From Bacteroidota bacterium (GTDB lineage Bacteria > Bacteroidota > Bacteroidia > Cytophagales > Microscillaceae): a stretch of 36,277 bases of DNA. Of the stretch, positions 14,738 through 23,141 are shown piece after piece (positions within the stretch are counted from its first letter, which is position 1; each line of letters starts with the position of its first letter). Made by a program: the position numbers and the translations under genes. The stretch is from the NCBI GenBank assembly GCA_004292795.1, contig RDXI01000008.1:1-36277 (forward strand). Direction: 5' to 3'. The notes beneath the pieces are model-generated. The model was not told the DNA's origin. It saw nothing but the letters and a program-made list of their open reading frames with translations, and did no database searches.

Positions 14738-15127
14738 ATGAAAAAAGTTACAGGCATAGGAGGTATATTTTTTAAATGCCAAAACCCCGAACTTATGCGT
14801 GCTTGGTATGCTGATTATTTAGGCTTCGAAGTTGATGAATATGGCACGAGTTTCGAGCAACATGGTTTTGCAGTGTGGAGTCCTTTCAAAGAAACGACTA
14901 CCTACTTTGCACCTTCTACCAAAGATTTTATGATAAATTTTCGTGTGGCAGACATCGAGGCATTGGTAGGCGAGCTAAAAGCGCGTGGCGTTACGGTGCT
15001 TGATGAAATAGAAAGCTACGAATATGGAAAATTTGTGCATATCTTGGACGTAGAAGGCAATAAACTCGAACTTTGGCAACCTATAGACGAGGAATATGCC
15101 AAAATAGCCACCATTACAAAACCATGA
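14738..15127 (+). CDS. VOC (glyoxalase/bleomycin resistance) family protein
   Basis: The 129-aa protein has the two beta-alpha-beta-beta-beta modules of the vicinal-oxygen-chelate fold. The first module is VTGIGGIFFKCQNPELMRAWYADYLGFEV. The second contains INFRVADIEALVGELKARGVTVLDEIESYEYGKFVHILDVEGNKLELWQP, including the final metal-binding Glu in the LELW stretch. Such single-domain members cover lyases, dioxygenases and drug-binding proteins, so the substrate cannot be assigned. The stop overlaps the next start by ATGA, which implies translational coupling with the cysteine-peptidase-like gene. Confidence 0.8.
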   Translation: MKKVTGIGGIFFKCQNPELMRAWYADYLGFEVDEYGTSFEQHGFAVWSPFKETTTYFAPSTKDFMINFRVADIEALVGELKARGVTVLDEIESYEYGKFVHILDVEGNKLELWQPIDEEYAKIATITKP

Positions 15128-15903
15128 TAAAGCAAGTCCGTATTTTCGCAGGTGTATTTTGTACGATTGGATTGTTGGCAATGGGACTTTTTCTGTTGCC
15201 CTTTCCGAGTAAGAGCTTGCCTACCTCTACCGCACAAGCCAAGTCTGCCCCGCCACAATATGCCAAGTGGCATTATTGGGACAGCACGCGCCACGTAGCA
15301 CAATACAATCTTGCCTGCCGTTCTGTATTGGAAGTGCAAGACGAACTCGCTAAAGCTTATGCTGAAGCAGAAGAATCAGAAAAAAAATATGTCAGAGAAC
15401 AAGCAAAAGAAGCTATCTTTGATGCAGTAACGCAAAAGTTACTCCCCTTTTGGAATGAAACCGAATGGGACTTCAACGGCACAACGCACTCGCCTACACA
15501 GGGCGTAATAGCGTGTGGCTATTTCGTGGCTACTATCCTACAACACGCAGGTATAGAACTTGACAGACCGAAAATGGGGCAATCTTCTTCTTCTAATCTT
15601 GTGAAGGCTCTTTGCGACACAAACACTGTTCAAATTTTCCAAAACAAAAATTTTAAAGGCTTGTGGCAATATTTGAGCAAAAAAGCTCCTGATGGCTTGT
15701 ATATCGTGGGTATGGACAGACACGCGGGTATGATAGCCAAACAAAAAGGCAAGGTTACGTTCATACATTCGCGCAAACCACGCCTCGCAGGGGTTATTTT
15801 TGAAAATGCAGAAAAATCGCTTACCCTCCAAAATTCCAAAATTCACGTAGTTGGTAACGTATTGGCAAATGATGCGTTGGTAAGGCGTTGGTTGGGTGAA
15901 TAA
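15124..15903 (+). CDS. Exported protein with a possible papain-like (NlpC/P60-type) fold
   Basis: The start at 15124 overlaps the VOC stop (ATGA) and opens with a hydrophobic segment (VRIFAGVFCTIGLLAMGLFLLPF) that can act as an anchor or signal. The remaining ~230 aa contain TQGVIACGYFVATILQHAG near residue 125 and GLYIVGMDRHAGMIAKQKGKVTFIHS near residue 200. A Cys at the start of a helix, then a His in a strand-turn, is the order seen in NlpC/P60 and related papain-fold peptidases, often active on peptidoglycan. I do not recognise a defined family. Activity and substrate are inference. A convergent motif-pair terminator follows. Confidence 0.5.
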   Translation: MIKQVRIFAGVFCTIGLLAMGLFLLPFPSKSLPTSTAQAKSAPPQYAKWHYWDSTRHVAQYNLACRSVLEVQDELAKAYAEAEESEKKYVREQAKEAIFDAVTQKLLPFWNETEWDFNGTTHSPTQGVIACGYFVATILQHAGIELDRPKMGQSSSSNLVKALCDTNTVQIFQNKNFKGLWQYLSKKAPDGLYIVGMDRHAGMIAKQKGKVTFIHSRKPRLAGVIFENAEKSLTLQNSKIHVVGNVLANDALVRRWLGE

Positions 15904-15907
15904 AAAA

Positions 15908-15939
15908 CTTGCCTACCCACGCGAAGGTAAGTAGGCAAG
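15908..15939. terminator. Terminator formed by an inverted dispersed-motif pair
   Basis: CTTGCCTAC (15908-15916) and GTAGGCAAG (15931-15939) form a perfect 9-bp stem around a 14-base loop, with an A-run on the left that serves as a T-run on the - strand. It lies between two convergent stops (15903 and 15945). Confidence 0.6.
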
Positions 15940-15944
15940 GAGCG

Positions 15945-18900
15945 TTACAAATTATCTAACCATTGTGCGGGAGTGCGTATAGCGGTTGCTTGTTCGGGTT
16001 GGAAGGTTCGTTTCAAAGCTTGTGGCTCTATTTTGAAACCTATCAACAAAATATCATCTACTTGCTCCTCCTTGCCTTTCCATTCGGCAAGAGTGCGTTT
16101 GATAGTCAGTTTTTGAATATCATAGTCTTTTTCATGAACTGACATGAACAAATCGCGGATACGTTGGCGCGAGAATTTTTTGCGCTCTACTCCGCCAAAT
16201 TGGTCTTGCAAGCCATCAGTCAATAAATAGCAATGCGTAGGTTTATCGATAGGAATGATTATTTTGGAGAATGTACGTTCTGCCTCCAATTCCTTATAAT
16301 AGCCTCCAATGGACATTTTCGTGCCACGCACTTCTTTGAACTCGCCTTCCTGAATGTAGTACAACGGGCTTTTCGCACCTGAAAACTCCATAACGTTGTC
16401 GGTCAAATCTATGACACACAAGCCTATATCCATACCATCGCGGTTGAGATTGTCGCGTTGGCGCAAAGAGCGCGTGATGCTTCGATGCAATTCATTCAAA
16501 ATTTTGTCCGCTTCTGTAACTTGGCGAGCATTGATTATTTCGTGCAGAAGTTCATTGCCAATCATACTCATCAAGGCACCAGGCACGCCATGCCCTGTGC
16601 AGTCAATCGCGCCCACTACTATTTTTCGGTGCGTAAAGCCTTGAAAAGCCATGTTGTTTCGCCCACCTGCCGAGATAGTTTCTTGGTAAATAGCACGCGG
16701 TTCGAGCATCGTTATCCAATAAAAATCACCGCTCACAATGTCCTTAGGCTCAAAAAGCAGGAAAGAATCAGGCAAGATGCGCCTCATGTCTTCTACAGTT
16801 GGGAGCATTGCGTCTTGTATGCGTTTGGCGTAGTTGATGCTGTTCGTAATGTTCTCGTTGCGTTTCTGTAATTCGTAGTTTTTAGCCGATATTTCTTGCG
16901 ATTTTTGCGTCAATACATCATTTTGGGCAGATACTTCTGCCGTTTTTTGCTCCACCAAAAACTCTAATTGTTGTTTGCGTTTTTCTATTTGGGCAATGCG
17001 CCAATTATAAAACTGCATCACGCTTATAACCGTAATGATGACCAACAACAATATCATCAAGACAAAAAACCAAGTCGTTTCGGTAAAGTGCGCCACACGC
17101 TCAAACTCAAGAGTCGCGCCTTCGTAGTTCCAAACGCCATCATTATTGCACGCAATCACACGAAATTTGTACTTGCCTGCAGGCAAGTTCGTATAAGTAG
17201 CTTCGTGATTATTGCCTGCATCTTGCCACTCGGTATCATACCCTTCAAGCTTGTATTTGAAACGTACTTTGGCAGAGGCAAGCAAACTAAGTGCGCTATA
17301 ATCGAACACCACGCGCTTTTGGTCGTATCGAACATTGACATTTTTGTGAATATTCACACTCGACAAATCGATATGCACCGAATTGATGCTTAGTTGTGGT
17401 TTTAGGTGATTGAGCGGGATATTATTCGGATTGATAACTACTACTCCTCCATTGGTAGGAATCCAAACAGTGCCATCATTTGCCAAAACAGAGTGAGCCG
17501 CGCCTGTGCAGTCCTCATTTTTCATACCGTCATGCCTGTCGTATTCCACCCAGCCAATTTCAGCGGCTTTTATTTTTCCCTTCGCAAATTCATTCAATTT
17601 TTGTTTTTTCACGCGCACAATGCCATCACTTGTGGGCAACCAAACACTGCCCGCGTTGTCTTCTACGAAGTCGAAGGGGCTATCATTGAGCAAGCCGTCT
17701 TTGAAGGTAAAATGGGTAAACTTGCCTGCCTCCCAGCGCGTGATGCCTCCATTGCCCACAATCCACGTAACACCTTCCGCGTCTGTATAAGTGCTAAAAA
17801 CAAGATTGCTTATCAATCCTTTTTTGAGGTCATAGACCTTAATCTTGCCTTCTTTGTCTATCACGTTTAGCCCGCCATCATTTGTGCCTATCAGCAAATT
17901 TCCATCTCGGTCTTCTTTGATAGACATGATGAAATTGGAACTTAGCCCCGATTTTCGGTCTATTACTTTGAATTTTCCATCATCTTGCAACATGAGCAAA
18001 CCGCCTGCCCTTGTGCCAAACCACATACGCCCCTGTTTGTCTTGGTAGGCAAGTCGAAAAACATTGTCAGGCAAGCCGCTTTTGCGTGTGAAAAAAGTTT
18101 CGTTGCCTTGTGCATCTCGTTTTACCAATCCCTCGAAAGTACAAAACCACAAAGTTTGTTTGTTGTCTTGGAAGATATGAAATATACGCGTTTCGGCTAA
18201 GGGTGTTTTGAGTGGAAAGAGCGAAACTTTGCCCTTGTCTATCATATTCACCTTGCCATTGTTCATACCTATCAACATTTTTTGCGGGGCGATTTGGCAA
18301 ACCGAACCCACAGAGGCAGTGCTAAGTCCGTCTTGATGCGTATAATTGGTAAATTTTCCATCTTTCAACCTGAATAAACCGCTTCGGTACGTAGCAATCC
18401 AAAGGCTTTCTTCGTGGTCTATCAAAATATCCTGCACATTCGTCACACGCTCATCTTGGTCGAGGCGTTCATATTCGTTGGTTAGCACATTTCGGCGGTA
18501 CAAGCCATTCGAGGTAGCCAACCAAATACTTCCCCACGAGTCCTGCACTATTTTGTAGATGATAGACTTGGCAAATTGCGGTTCTATTTTGAAGCTATGC
18601 CCATTGCCAATAGCCAAGCCTTCAGTAGTGCCTACCCAAATTTCGCCATTTTTGTGGTGAAAAATATCTACCACATTGCCAGCAGGCAAGCCTTGTTCCT
18701 TGCCTATAGACACAAATTTGTTGTTTTCTAAGTATGTGATGCCTTTGTTGTCTGTGCCAAACCAAAGCCTCCCGCGTCCATCTTGCCTGATGCAAAAAAC
18801 CGAAGTCTTGGTAAGTTCCTTGTAATCAAGAGCGTGCAAAATACTTTTTTCAGGACTAAGCATATACAAGCCCGCATTGCGCGTACCTACCCAAAACTTG

Positions 18901-19340
18901 CCTTTCGACTCCGCAAAAAAAGACGTTACAAATAATTTTTCATCTCCCAAACTTTTGAACTGCCCTTTGTTGTAGGAAAGCAAACCGCTTCCTTCTGTAG
19001 CTATCCAGAGCGTTCCATCAGGGCTTTCAGCTAAGGCAAAAACAGAATTGGTTTTAAAAACTTCCTCTACGCGTTTGTTGTAAGTCGTGAAGCGCATACC
19101 ATCGAAGCGCGTCAAACCACCAAAACCACCCAACCACAAAAAGCCATCGCGTGTTTGGAGCATACGGCGCACATTGTTCGATACCAAACCGCGCTCTGTG
19201 TCCCAATGTTCTAATATATATTGAGAAAGTTTTTTGTTCGGGTCAAGGCTATGCGTGGATACAGTGTTTTGCGCGAAAGAAGTCGAAATTCCTCCCGCGA
19301 ACAGTACATAAAAAGCAAATAGGTAAACAAATGAACGCAT
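15945..19340 (-). CDS. Two-component-propeller sensor with SpoIIE-type PP2C phosphatase domain
   Basis: I start at 19340, where MRSFVYLFAFYVLFAGGISTSFA gives a signal peptide. The 1131-aa product has about a dozen Reg_prop repeats (LWIATEGSGLLSY, MWFGTRAGGLLML and similar) forming two seven-bladed propellers. A Y_Y_Y domain follows at about 680-745, then one membrane helix at about 753-776 (FVLMILLLVIITVISVM), a coiled coil (QLEFLVEQKTAEVSAQNDVL) and a SpoIIE phosphatase at about 865-1100. Phosphatase metal ligands are visible in VSGDFYW, GAIDCTGHGVPGALMSMIG and LLTDGLQDQFGG. No histidine kinase is present. It probably senses an extracellular ligand in the periplasm and switches a partner by dephosphorylation. 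A -7 box lies at 19396-19403. Confidence 0.88.
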   Translation of the reverse strand: MRSFVYLFAFYVLFAGGISTSFAQNTVSTHSLDPNKKLSQYILEHWDTERGLVSNNVRRMLQTRDGFLWLGGFGGLTRFDGMRFTTYNKRVEEVFKTNSVFALAESPDGTLWIATEGSGLLSYNKGQFKSLGDEKLFVTSFFAESKGKFWVGTRNAGLYMLSPEKSILHALDYKELTKTSVFCIRQDGRGRLWFGTDNKGITYLENNKFVSIGKEQGLPAGNVVDIFHHKNGEIWVGTTEGLAIGNGHSFKIEPQFAKSIIYKIVQDSWGSIWLATSNGLYRRNVLTNEYERLDQDERVTNVQDILIDHEESLWIATYRSGLFRLKDGKFTNYTHQDGLSTASVGSVCQIAPQKMLIGMNNGKVNMIDKGKVSLFPLKTPLAETRIFHIFQDNKQTLWFCTFEGLVKRDAQGNETFFTRKSGLPDNVFRLAYQDKQGRMWFGTRAGGLLMLQDDGKFKVIDRKSGLSSNFIMSIKEDRDGNLLIGTNDGGLNVIDKEGKIKVYDLKKGLISNLVFSTYTDAEGVTWIVGNGGITRWEAGKFTHFTFKDGLLNDSPFDFVEDNAGSVWLPTSDGIVRVKKQKLNEFAKGKIKAAEIGWVEYDRHDGMKNEDCTGAAHSVLANDGTVWIPTNGGVVVINPNNIPLNHLKPQLSINSVHIDLSSVNIHKNVNVRYDQKRVVFDYSALSLLASAKVRFKYKLEGYDTEWQDAGNNHEATYTNLPAGKYKFRVIACNNDGVWNYEGATLEFERVAHFTETTWFFVLMILLLVIITVISVMQFYNWRIAQIEKRKQQLEFLVEQKTAEVSAQNDVLTQKSQEISAKNYELQKRNENITNSINYAKRIQDAMLPTVEDMRRILPDSFLLFEPKDIVSGDFYWITMLEPRAIYQETISAGGRNNMAFQGFTHRKIVVGAIDCTGHGVPGALMSMIGNELLHEIINARQVTEADKILNELHRSITRSLRQRDNLNRDGMDIGLCVIDLTDNVMEFSGAKSPLYYIQEGEFKEVRGTKMSIGGYYKELEAERTFSKIIIPIDKPTHCYLLTDGLQDQFGGVERKKFSRQRIRDLFMSVHEKDYDIQKLTIKRTLAEWKGKEEQVDDILLIGFKIEPQALKRTFQPEQATAIRTPAQWLDNL
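17171..17188. repeat. 18-bp palindrome made of two fused dispersed motifs
   Basis: ACTTGCCTGCAGGCAAGT is a perfect palindrome within the regulator gene, encoding part of its NLPAGKYKF stretch. The same 16-bp core recurs at 28975-28990. Confidence 0.8.
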
Positions 19341-19395
19341 AGCTTTTGGCAGTGTAAATGAGGCAATTTCAACCAATAAATAGTTGAAAACTACG

Positions 19396-19403
19396 CAAAT
19401 GTA
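19396..19403 (-). promoter_or_regulatory. -7 box TACATTTG of the propeller-sensor gene
   Basis: Read on the - strand this matches TAnnTTTG, 55 bases before the start codon at 19340. No -33 TTTG at the right spacing is seen. Confidence 0.4.
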
Positions 19404-19458
19404 ATACAAGTTTTTGATTTTTTTATATTTTAACAACTTCCCAGCAACGAATTATAAA

Positions 19459-19504
19459 ACCCGACCGCACCAACTCCGTAGGTAAGGAACTGATGCGGTC
19501 GGGT
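19459..19504 (-). terminator. Terminator downstream of the LysM gene
   Basis: ACCCGACCGCA (19459-19469) pairs perfectly with TGCGGTCGGGT (19494-19504), an 11-bp stem. On the - strand it is followed by TTTATAATT. The loop of 24 bases is long and also holds a GTAGGTAAGG motif variant. Confidence 0.6.
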
Positions 19505-19529
19505 AGGCAAGAAAAACACTTGCTCTTGG

Positions 19530-21809
19530 CTATTTTTTGGCATATTTGATTTCAACACTCACACTTTTTGCATCTCCTGCTCCCAATTTATCCAAAACCG
19601 CCCTTGTAACTTGCATAATCGTATTAGGTTGCACATTGCTTTGCATAGGCTCTACGATTTGCACCAAAACCGTTTTTTTGTTAATGGTATTGGTAACAAA
19701 AATATTTGTACCTGTAGGCAAGTTCTTGTGTGTTCCCACAAGTTGATACTCGCTGTTAAGCGTTTCCAACAACTCCGCTTCTCCTTTTTCTATCACGTCC
19801 AAAGGCTTAGGCAAGTTGCTTTCCTCGCCACTTCCTGCGAGGTTCGCGCTTGCGTTGGGGTCTTTGTAAGCATTGGCGTTTGTTTCACCAATTCCTTTCA
19901 TAACCTCACTAGGTGCATCGCCACGCATCACACCGTTGTCTGTTTTAGGTTCTTCTTTTTTAGACTCTTCTTTTTTGGGTTCTTCTGCTTTAGGCTCTTC
20001 TTTCTTAGGTTCTTCTTTTTTAGACTCTTCTTTTTTGGGCGTTGTATTGGGCGTTAAAAGGTCTTCCATGTTCCCCAAATCCATATTATTGTTATCCCCC
20101 TTGAAATTGTTATCTTTTGTAGCAGGTGTCGTGTTATTGCCGTTGGGCTGGGCGGGTTTGGAGTTTGTATTGGTGTTCGTGTTAGCAGGTTGGGCGTTAG
20201 TGCCTTTGGCTACATAAACGGTCAATACTTGTCCTTCGGAAAGGTTTTCGGAGGCAAGCCCATTCCATTTTTTGAGGTCGTCAGTTTTTGCTCCGTGCAT
20301 AGTAGCAATTTGGTACAAGGTTTGCCCACCTTTTACAGTGTAGCTTTTCTTATCCATTTGGCTAATGTCCACTGTAGAAGGCTGTTTTTCAGGCGCGGGT
20401 TGCGTGTGGGTAGGTTGTACCAAACTTGGCATAGGAAGCACCTTGCCTTCTTTGAAGCCTTCAGGCACTGCGGGTCCCGTAGGTTGCAAGATAAGCAACG
20501 TCTTGCCTGCTTTGAAATATTCTTTCAACTTAGTTTTAGGAATATTATTCCATTTCTCCAAAGGCGTATGGCTTGCAATGAGGTTGTATTTTTTCTGTAC
20601 GCTCTCTATAGTTTCGCCTGCTTGAATGGTATGCTCGATGCGCTTGGGTGGATAAATACGCAAAACTTCACCTGCGATAATCGTATTTTTGTTAGACTCG
20701 CCTCCTTCTTCGTACTCCATACCATTCCAATAGCGGATTTCAGTACGGCGCACATTGAATTTTTCTTGTATCTTGTTGAGGTTGTCGCCTTGTTGAATGG
20801 TATAAATCACAAAAGCGGGTTCTTCCGTTTTGGCAGGATTTTCAGGATTGGTAGCAGGTTTTTCGGCGGTAGGCGTTTTCTTAGGGTTTACGATTCTAAG
20901 CTTGTCCTTCATTCTCACCGCACTGTTTTCTAAGTTGTTCTCGTTCATAATGTCCAACTCATCTAAGCCATACATTTCTGCAATTTTAGCCAACGTTTCG
21001 TTTTCGGCTACTTCATGTGTCAATACCACATCTGCGGGAGCAGAAGGCATTTTTTTAGGATTTACGATTTTGAGCTTTTCCTTTGCCTTTACAGTATTGG
21101 AGGTAAGGTTGTTCTCGTTCATAATCTCCACTTCGGTTAGCCCATACATTTTGGAAATTTTGTAGAGCGTTTCGCCTGATGCTACTTCATGCATGACGAT
21201 ATTTTCCTCGCCACGCGATTTGCCGTTGTTGTTGTCTGTTTTCTTGATAGCAGGCTTGTTGTTGTCCCTGTCTATGCTTTTGTTATTCACGGCTACCGCG
21301 TTTTTGGGCGTTTCATTGTTCTTTTTCGAAGATTTCGAGGTAGCAATGCCTACGATAAGCTCTTGGTCTGGTACTATCTTAGGGCTGTCGCCTTCGAGGT
21401 CGTTCCATTTCTTGAGTTCTTCGAAAGTGATGTTATACATACGCGCAATCGCCATCAAGCCTTGCCCTTTGGCTACTTTGTGCTTGGTGTATTGGATACT
21501 CGTTACTTCGTCAGGTTGCTGCTCATTGGCGTTTTTGTAGATGTTCGCCATTTCCTTTGCTTTGTTCTTCAAAGGGATATATACAATGTCATTCGCTTTG
21601 ATAACTTGTGCCACTGCAGGGTTGCTCTCCACAAATTTGTCTTGTGAGATGCCATATTTTTTTGCAATAGAAAAAACCGTTTCCCCTTTCTGAACCTTGT
21701 AAACGGCATATTCTTGCTCGCCTCGCACTTCTTTCTTTATCTCTTGCGCCTGTGCGGTGGAAATCGCAGTGCCGAGAGCCAATATACAAACAAGTTTTTT
21801 TGAATCCAT
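19530..21809 (-). CDS. Multi-LysM cell-wall protein with C-terminal DPBB-like domain
   Basis: The 759-aa secreted protein (signal MDSKKLVCILALGTAISTAQA) carries seven LysM-like modules. Their starts read YKVQKGETVFSIAKKYG, HKVAKGQGLMAIARMYN, HEVASGETLYKISKMYG, HEVAENETLAKIAEMYG, YTIQQGDNLNKIQEKFN, HTIQAGETIESVQKKYN and YTVKGGQTLYQIATMHG. LysM binds peptidoglycan glycan strands. A low-complexity spacer rich in KEEPKKEE (about 580-640) follows. The last ~85 residues (EYQLVGTHKNLPTGTNIFVTNTINKKTVLVQIVEPM) look like an RlpA-type double-psi beta-barrel, and I see no lytic catalytic triad. It is monocistronic with a TATCTTTG box at 21870 and its own terminator. Confidence 0.85.
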   Translation of the reverse strand: MDSKKLVCILALGTAISTAQAQEIKKEVRGEQEYAVYKVQKGETVFSIAKKYGISQDKFVESNPAVAQVIKANDIVYIPLKNKAKEMANIYKNANEQQPDEVTSIQYTKHKVAKGQGLMAIARMYNITFEELKKWNDLEGDSPKIVPDQELIVGIATSKSSKKNNETPKNAVAVNNKSIDRDNNKPAIKKTDNNNGKSRGEENIVMHEVASGETLYKISKMYGLTEVEIMNENNLTSNTVKAKEKLKIVNPKKMPSAPADVVLTHEVAENETLAKIAEMYGLDELDIMNENNLENSAVRMKDKLRIVNPKKTPTAEKPATNPENPAKTEEPAFVIYTIQQGDNLNKIQEKFNVRRTEIRYWNGMEYEEGGESNKNTIIAGEVLRIYPPKRIEHTIQAGETIESVQKKYNLIASHTPLEKWNNIPKTKLKEYFKAGKTLLILQPTGPAVPEGFKEGKVLPMPSLVQPTHTQPAPEKQPSTVDISQMDKKSYTVKGGQTLYQIATMHGAKTDDLKKWNGLASENLSEGQVLTVYVAKGTNAQPANTNTNTNSKPAQPNGNNTTPATKDNNFKGDNNNMDLGNMEDLLTPNTTPKKEESKKEEPKKEEPKAEEPKKEESKKEEPKTDNGVMRGDAPSEVMKGIGETNANAYKDPNASANLAGSGEESNLPKPLDVIEKGEAELLETLNSEYQLVGTHKNLPTGTNIFVTNTINKKTVLVQIVEPMQSNVQPNTIMQVTRAVLDKLGAGDAKSVSVEIKYAKK

Positions 21810-21869
21810 GATGTTACAATCGGGTTAATGTAAATGAGTCTTACTACTCAAGAATCGTACAAATCATTA

Positions 21870-21877
21870 CAAAGATA
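21870..21877 (-). promoter_or_regulatory. -7 box TATCTTTG of the LysM gene
   Basis: Read on the - strand this matches TAnnTTTG perfectly, 60 bases before the start codon at 21809. No clear -33 element is seen. Confidence 0.5.
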
Positions 21878-22022
21878 GGCTTTTTTTTGCTTTTCTCCTA
21901 TAGAAAATGCCCTACAAGAACGAGTATTTTTTTTCAAACCCTTTCAAAAAAGACATTCCCAACAAAACAACGCCTGAAAACGTGCTTCATTGGGAGTTTT
22001 TTTATCGCAATAAAAGGCTTGC

Positions 22023-22817
22023 CTACTTGCTTTCCATAGCCCTCACACGCCCCGAACCTGAAACGTCTGCATTGACCGTTTGCGGTTTTTCTTTGTAGAG
22101 TATGCTTCCAGAGCCTGAAATTTTAGCTTCCAAATGATTTTCTACATACAAGCGCAACTTGCCTGAACCGCTTACTTTTGCCTCCGCATTTTCGGCACTC
22201 ATTTCAGCGCAATCAATCACACCCGAACCGCTTACTTTGGCATCTAAGGCGCGTACTGCACCGCCAAATATTTCCATTTTGCCCGAACCGCTCATGTGTG
22301 TCGAGATTGTACCGCCTGCTTTGATGCTCTTGGCATAGAGCTTGCCTGAACCGCTTACTCTTGCTTCCACGTTTTGCGCTACGTCCAGCTCGCCTACTTT
22401 GATAACACCCGAACCCGACTGCTTGAGGTCGAAATTTTGGGCTTGTACCACGTCTTGGCACTCTATCAAGCCTGAGCCTGAATTGCGTATGCCCGCCAAC
22501 TGTTTGAACGTTACATACACCGTTACGCTTCCTTTGTTTGTCCATTCCTGTGCGCCAATCACTACGCGCACACGCTCTTTGAAGTGTACTTTCAACTCAC
22601 CATCAGAAATTTCTGTGATGATTTCGTCCAAAGGCGTTTTTTCGGACTCTATGCGTGCCGATTCTTTATCGCCTTTTTGCAAAATGACGCGCATACTTCC
22701 CATGTTCTTTACGGCTTGGAAAGTAGGCAAGTCGCGGGTTTCGGTCAGTTGCGCCCAAAGCGGTTGCAACGACAACCAAACAAATACAACGCCTGTAACA
22801 AATGCAAATTTTCTCAT
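22023..22817 (-). CDS. Head-GIN (DUF2807) secreted protein
   Basis: The 264-aa protein has a signal peptide (MRKFAFVTGVVFVWLSLQPLWA) and a single-stranded beta-helix of DUF2807 type. The repeat SGSG appears eight times at near-regular spacing (RNSGSGLIEC, KQSGSGVIKV, RVSGSGKLYA, HMSGSGKMEI and so on), each starting a coil of the helix. The leading part (LPTFQAVKNMGSMRVILQKGD...) is the usual head. Function is unknown; the family is common in Bacteroidota. The 5' leader is duplicated in front of the small ORF at 22848-23069, so the two share history. Confidence 0.85.
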   Translation of the reverse strand: MRKFAFVTGVVFVWLSLQPLWAQLTETRDLPTFQAVKNMGSMRVILQKGDKESARIESEKTPLDEIITEISDGELKVHFKERVRVVIGAQEWTNKGSVTVYVTFKQLAGIRNSGSGLIECQDVVQAQNFDLKQSGSGVIKVGELDVAQNVEARVSGSGKLYAKSIKAGGTISTHMSGSGKMEIFGGAVRALDAKVSGSGVIDCAEMSAENAEAKVSGSGKLRLYVENHLEAKISGSGSILYKEKPQTVNADVSGSGRVRAMESK

Positions 22818-22883
22818 GGTTTTAACTATGGTTTTGTAGGTAAGATGCTACTTGAATAAAAAGGTTGCATCAAGCCACAAAAA
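22815..22883 (-). repeat. Duplicated leader segment, copy 1 (head-GIN gene)
   Basis: About 69 bases beginning at the start codon and running upstream match 23067-23133: the ATG, an ACAAAA block, a TACCTACAAAA/TGCCTACAAAA stretch, and a conserved GATGC...GCATC inverted repeat. Some gaps and substitutions separate the copies. Confidence 0.65.
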
Positions 22884-23069
22884 TTTTTCGCATTCCCTGT
22901 TTTTTTGCGGTTTGGCTTTGGCAGTAGGCAAGATGTATTCGAGTTGTATCGTGATAATTTTCGTAAAAAAATGCACGCTATACGTACTCACATATTGGCA
23001 AAACAAGCGCGTAGGCTGGCACGATACCCAAATGAGCGCGAGGATTAGTACAAACTTTATTTTTTTCAT
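22848..23069 (-). CDS. Small secreted ORF, possible remnant of a head-GIN gene copy
   Basis: The start at 23069 gives a 73-aa product with a signal peptide (MKKIKFVLILALIWVSCQPTRLFCQ). This aligns with the signal of the adjacent head-GIN protein (K/F-V at the start, then W-x-S-x-QP) and has an equivalent upstream leader. The remainder is not head-GIN-like and runs into the leader of the neighbour. It is most simply a decayed paralogue after a tandem duplication. A genuine short secreted peptide is the alternative. Confidence 0.4.
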   Translation of the reverse strand: MKKIKFVLILALIWVSCQPTRLFCQYVSTYSVHFFTKIITIQLEYILPTAKAKPQKNRECEKFLWLDATFLFK

Positions 23070-23133
23070 GGTTTTCGATGATTTTGTAGGCAAGATGCTT
23101 TTCGCGCCAAAAAGTTGCATCAAACTACAAAAA
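23067..23133 (-). repeat. Duplicated leader segment, copy 2
   Basis: This corresponds to 22815-22883. Both copies contain a GATGC/GCATC inverted repeat about 25 bases wide, 20-40 bases upstream of the start codon, so the stem may be a conserved 5' leader structure. Confidence 0.65.
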
Positions 23134-23141
23134 AGGAGTGT

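Noticed and set aside
19611-20217. Long + strand open frames opposite the LysM gene
   Set aside because: They arise from the antisense of the KEEPK-rich low-complexity segment and overlap one another in two frames.
21907-22098. 63-aa open frame on the + strand between the LysM and head-GIN genes
   Set aside because: It overlaps the end of the head-GIN gene on the other strand, lacks a promoter and has no recognisable protein character.
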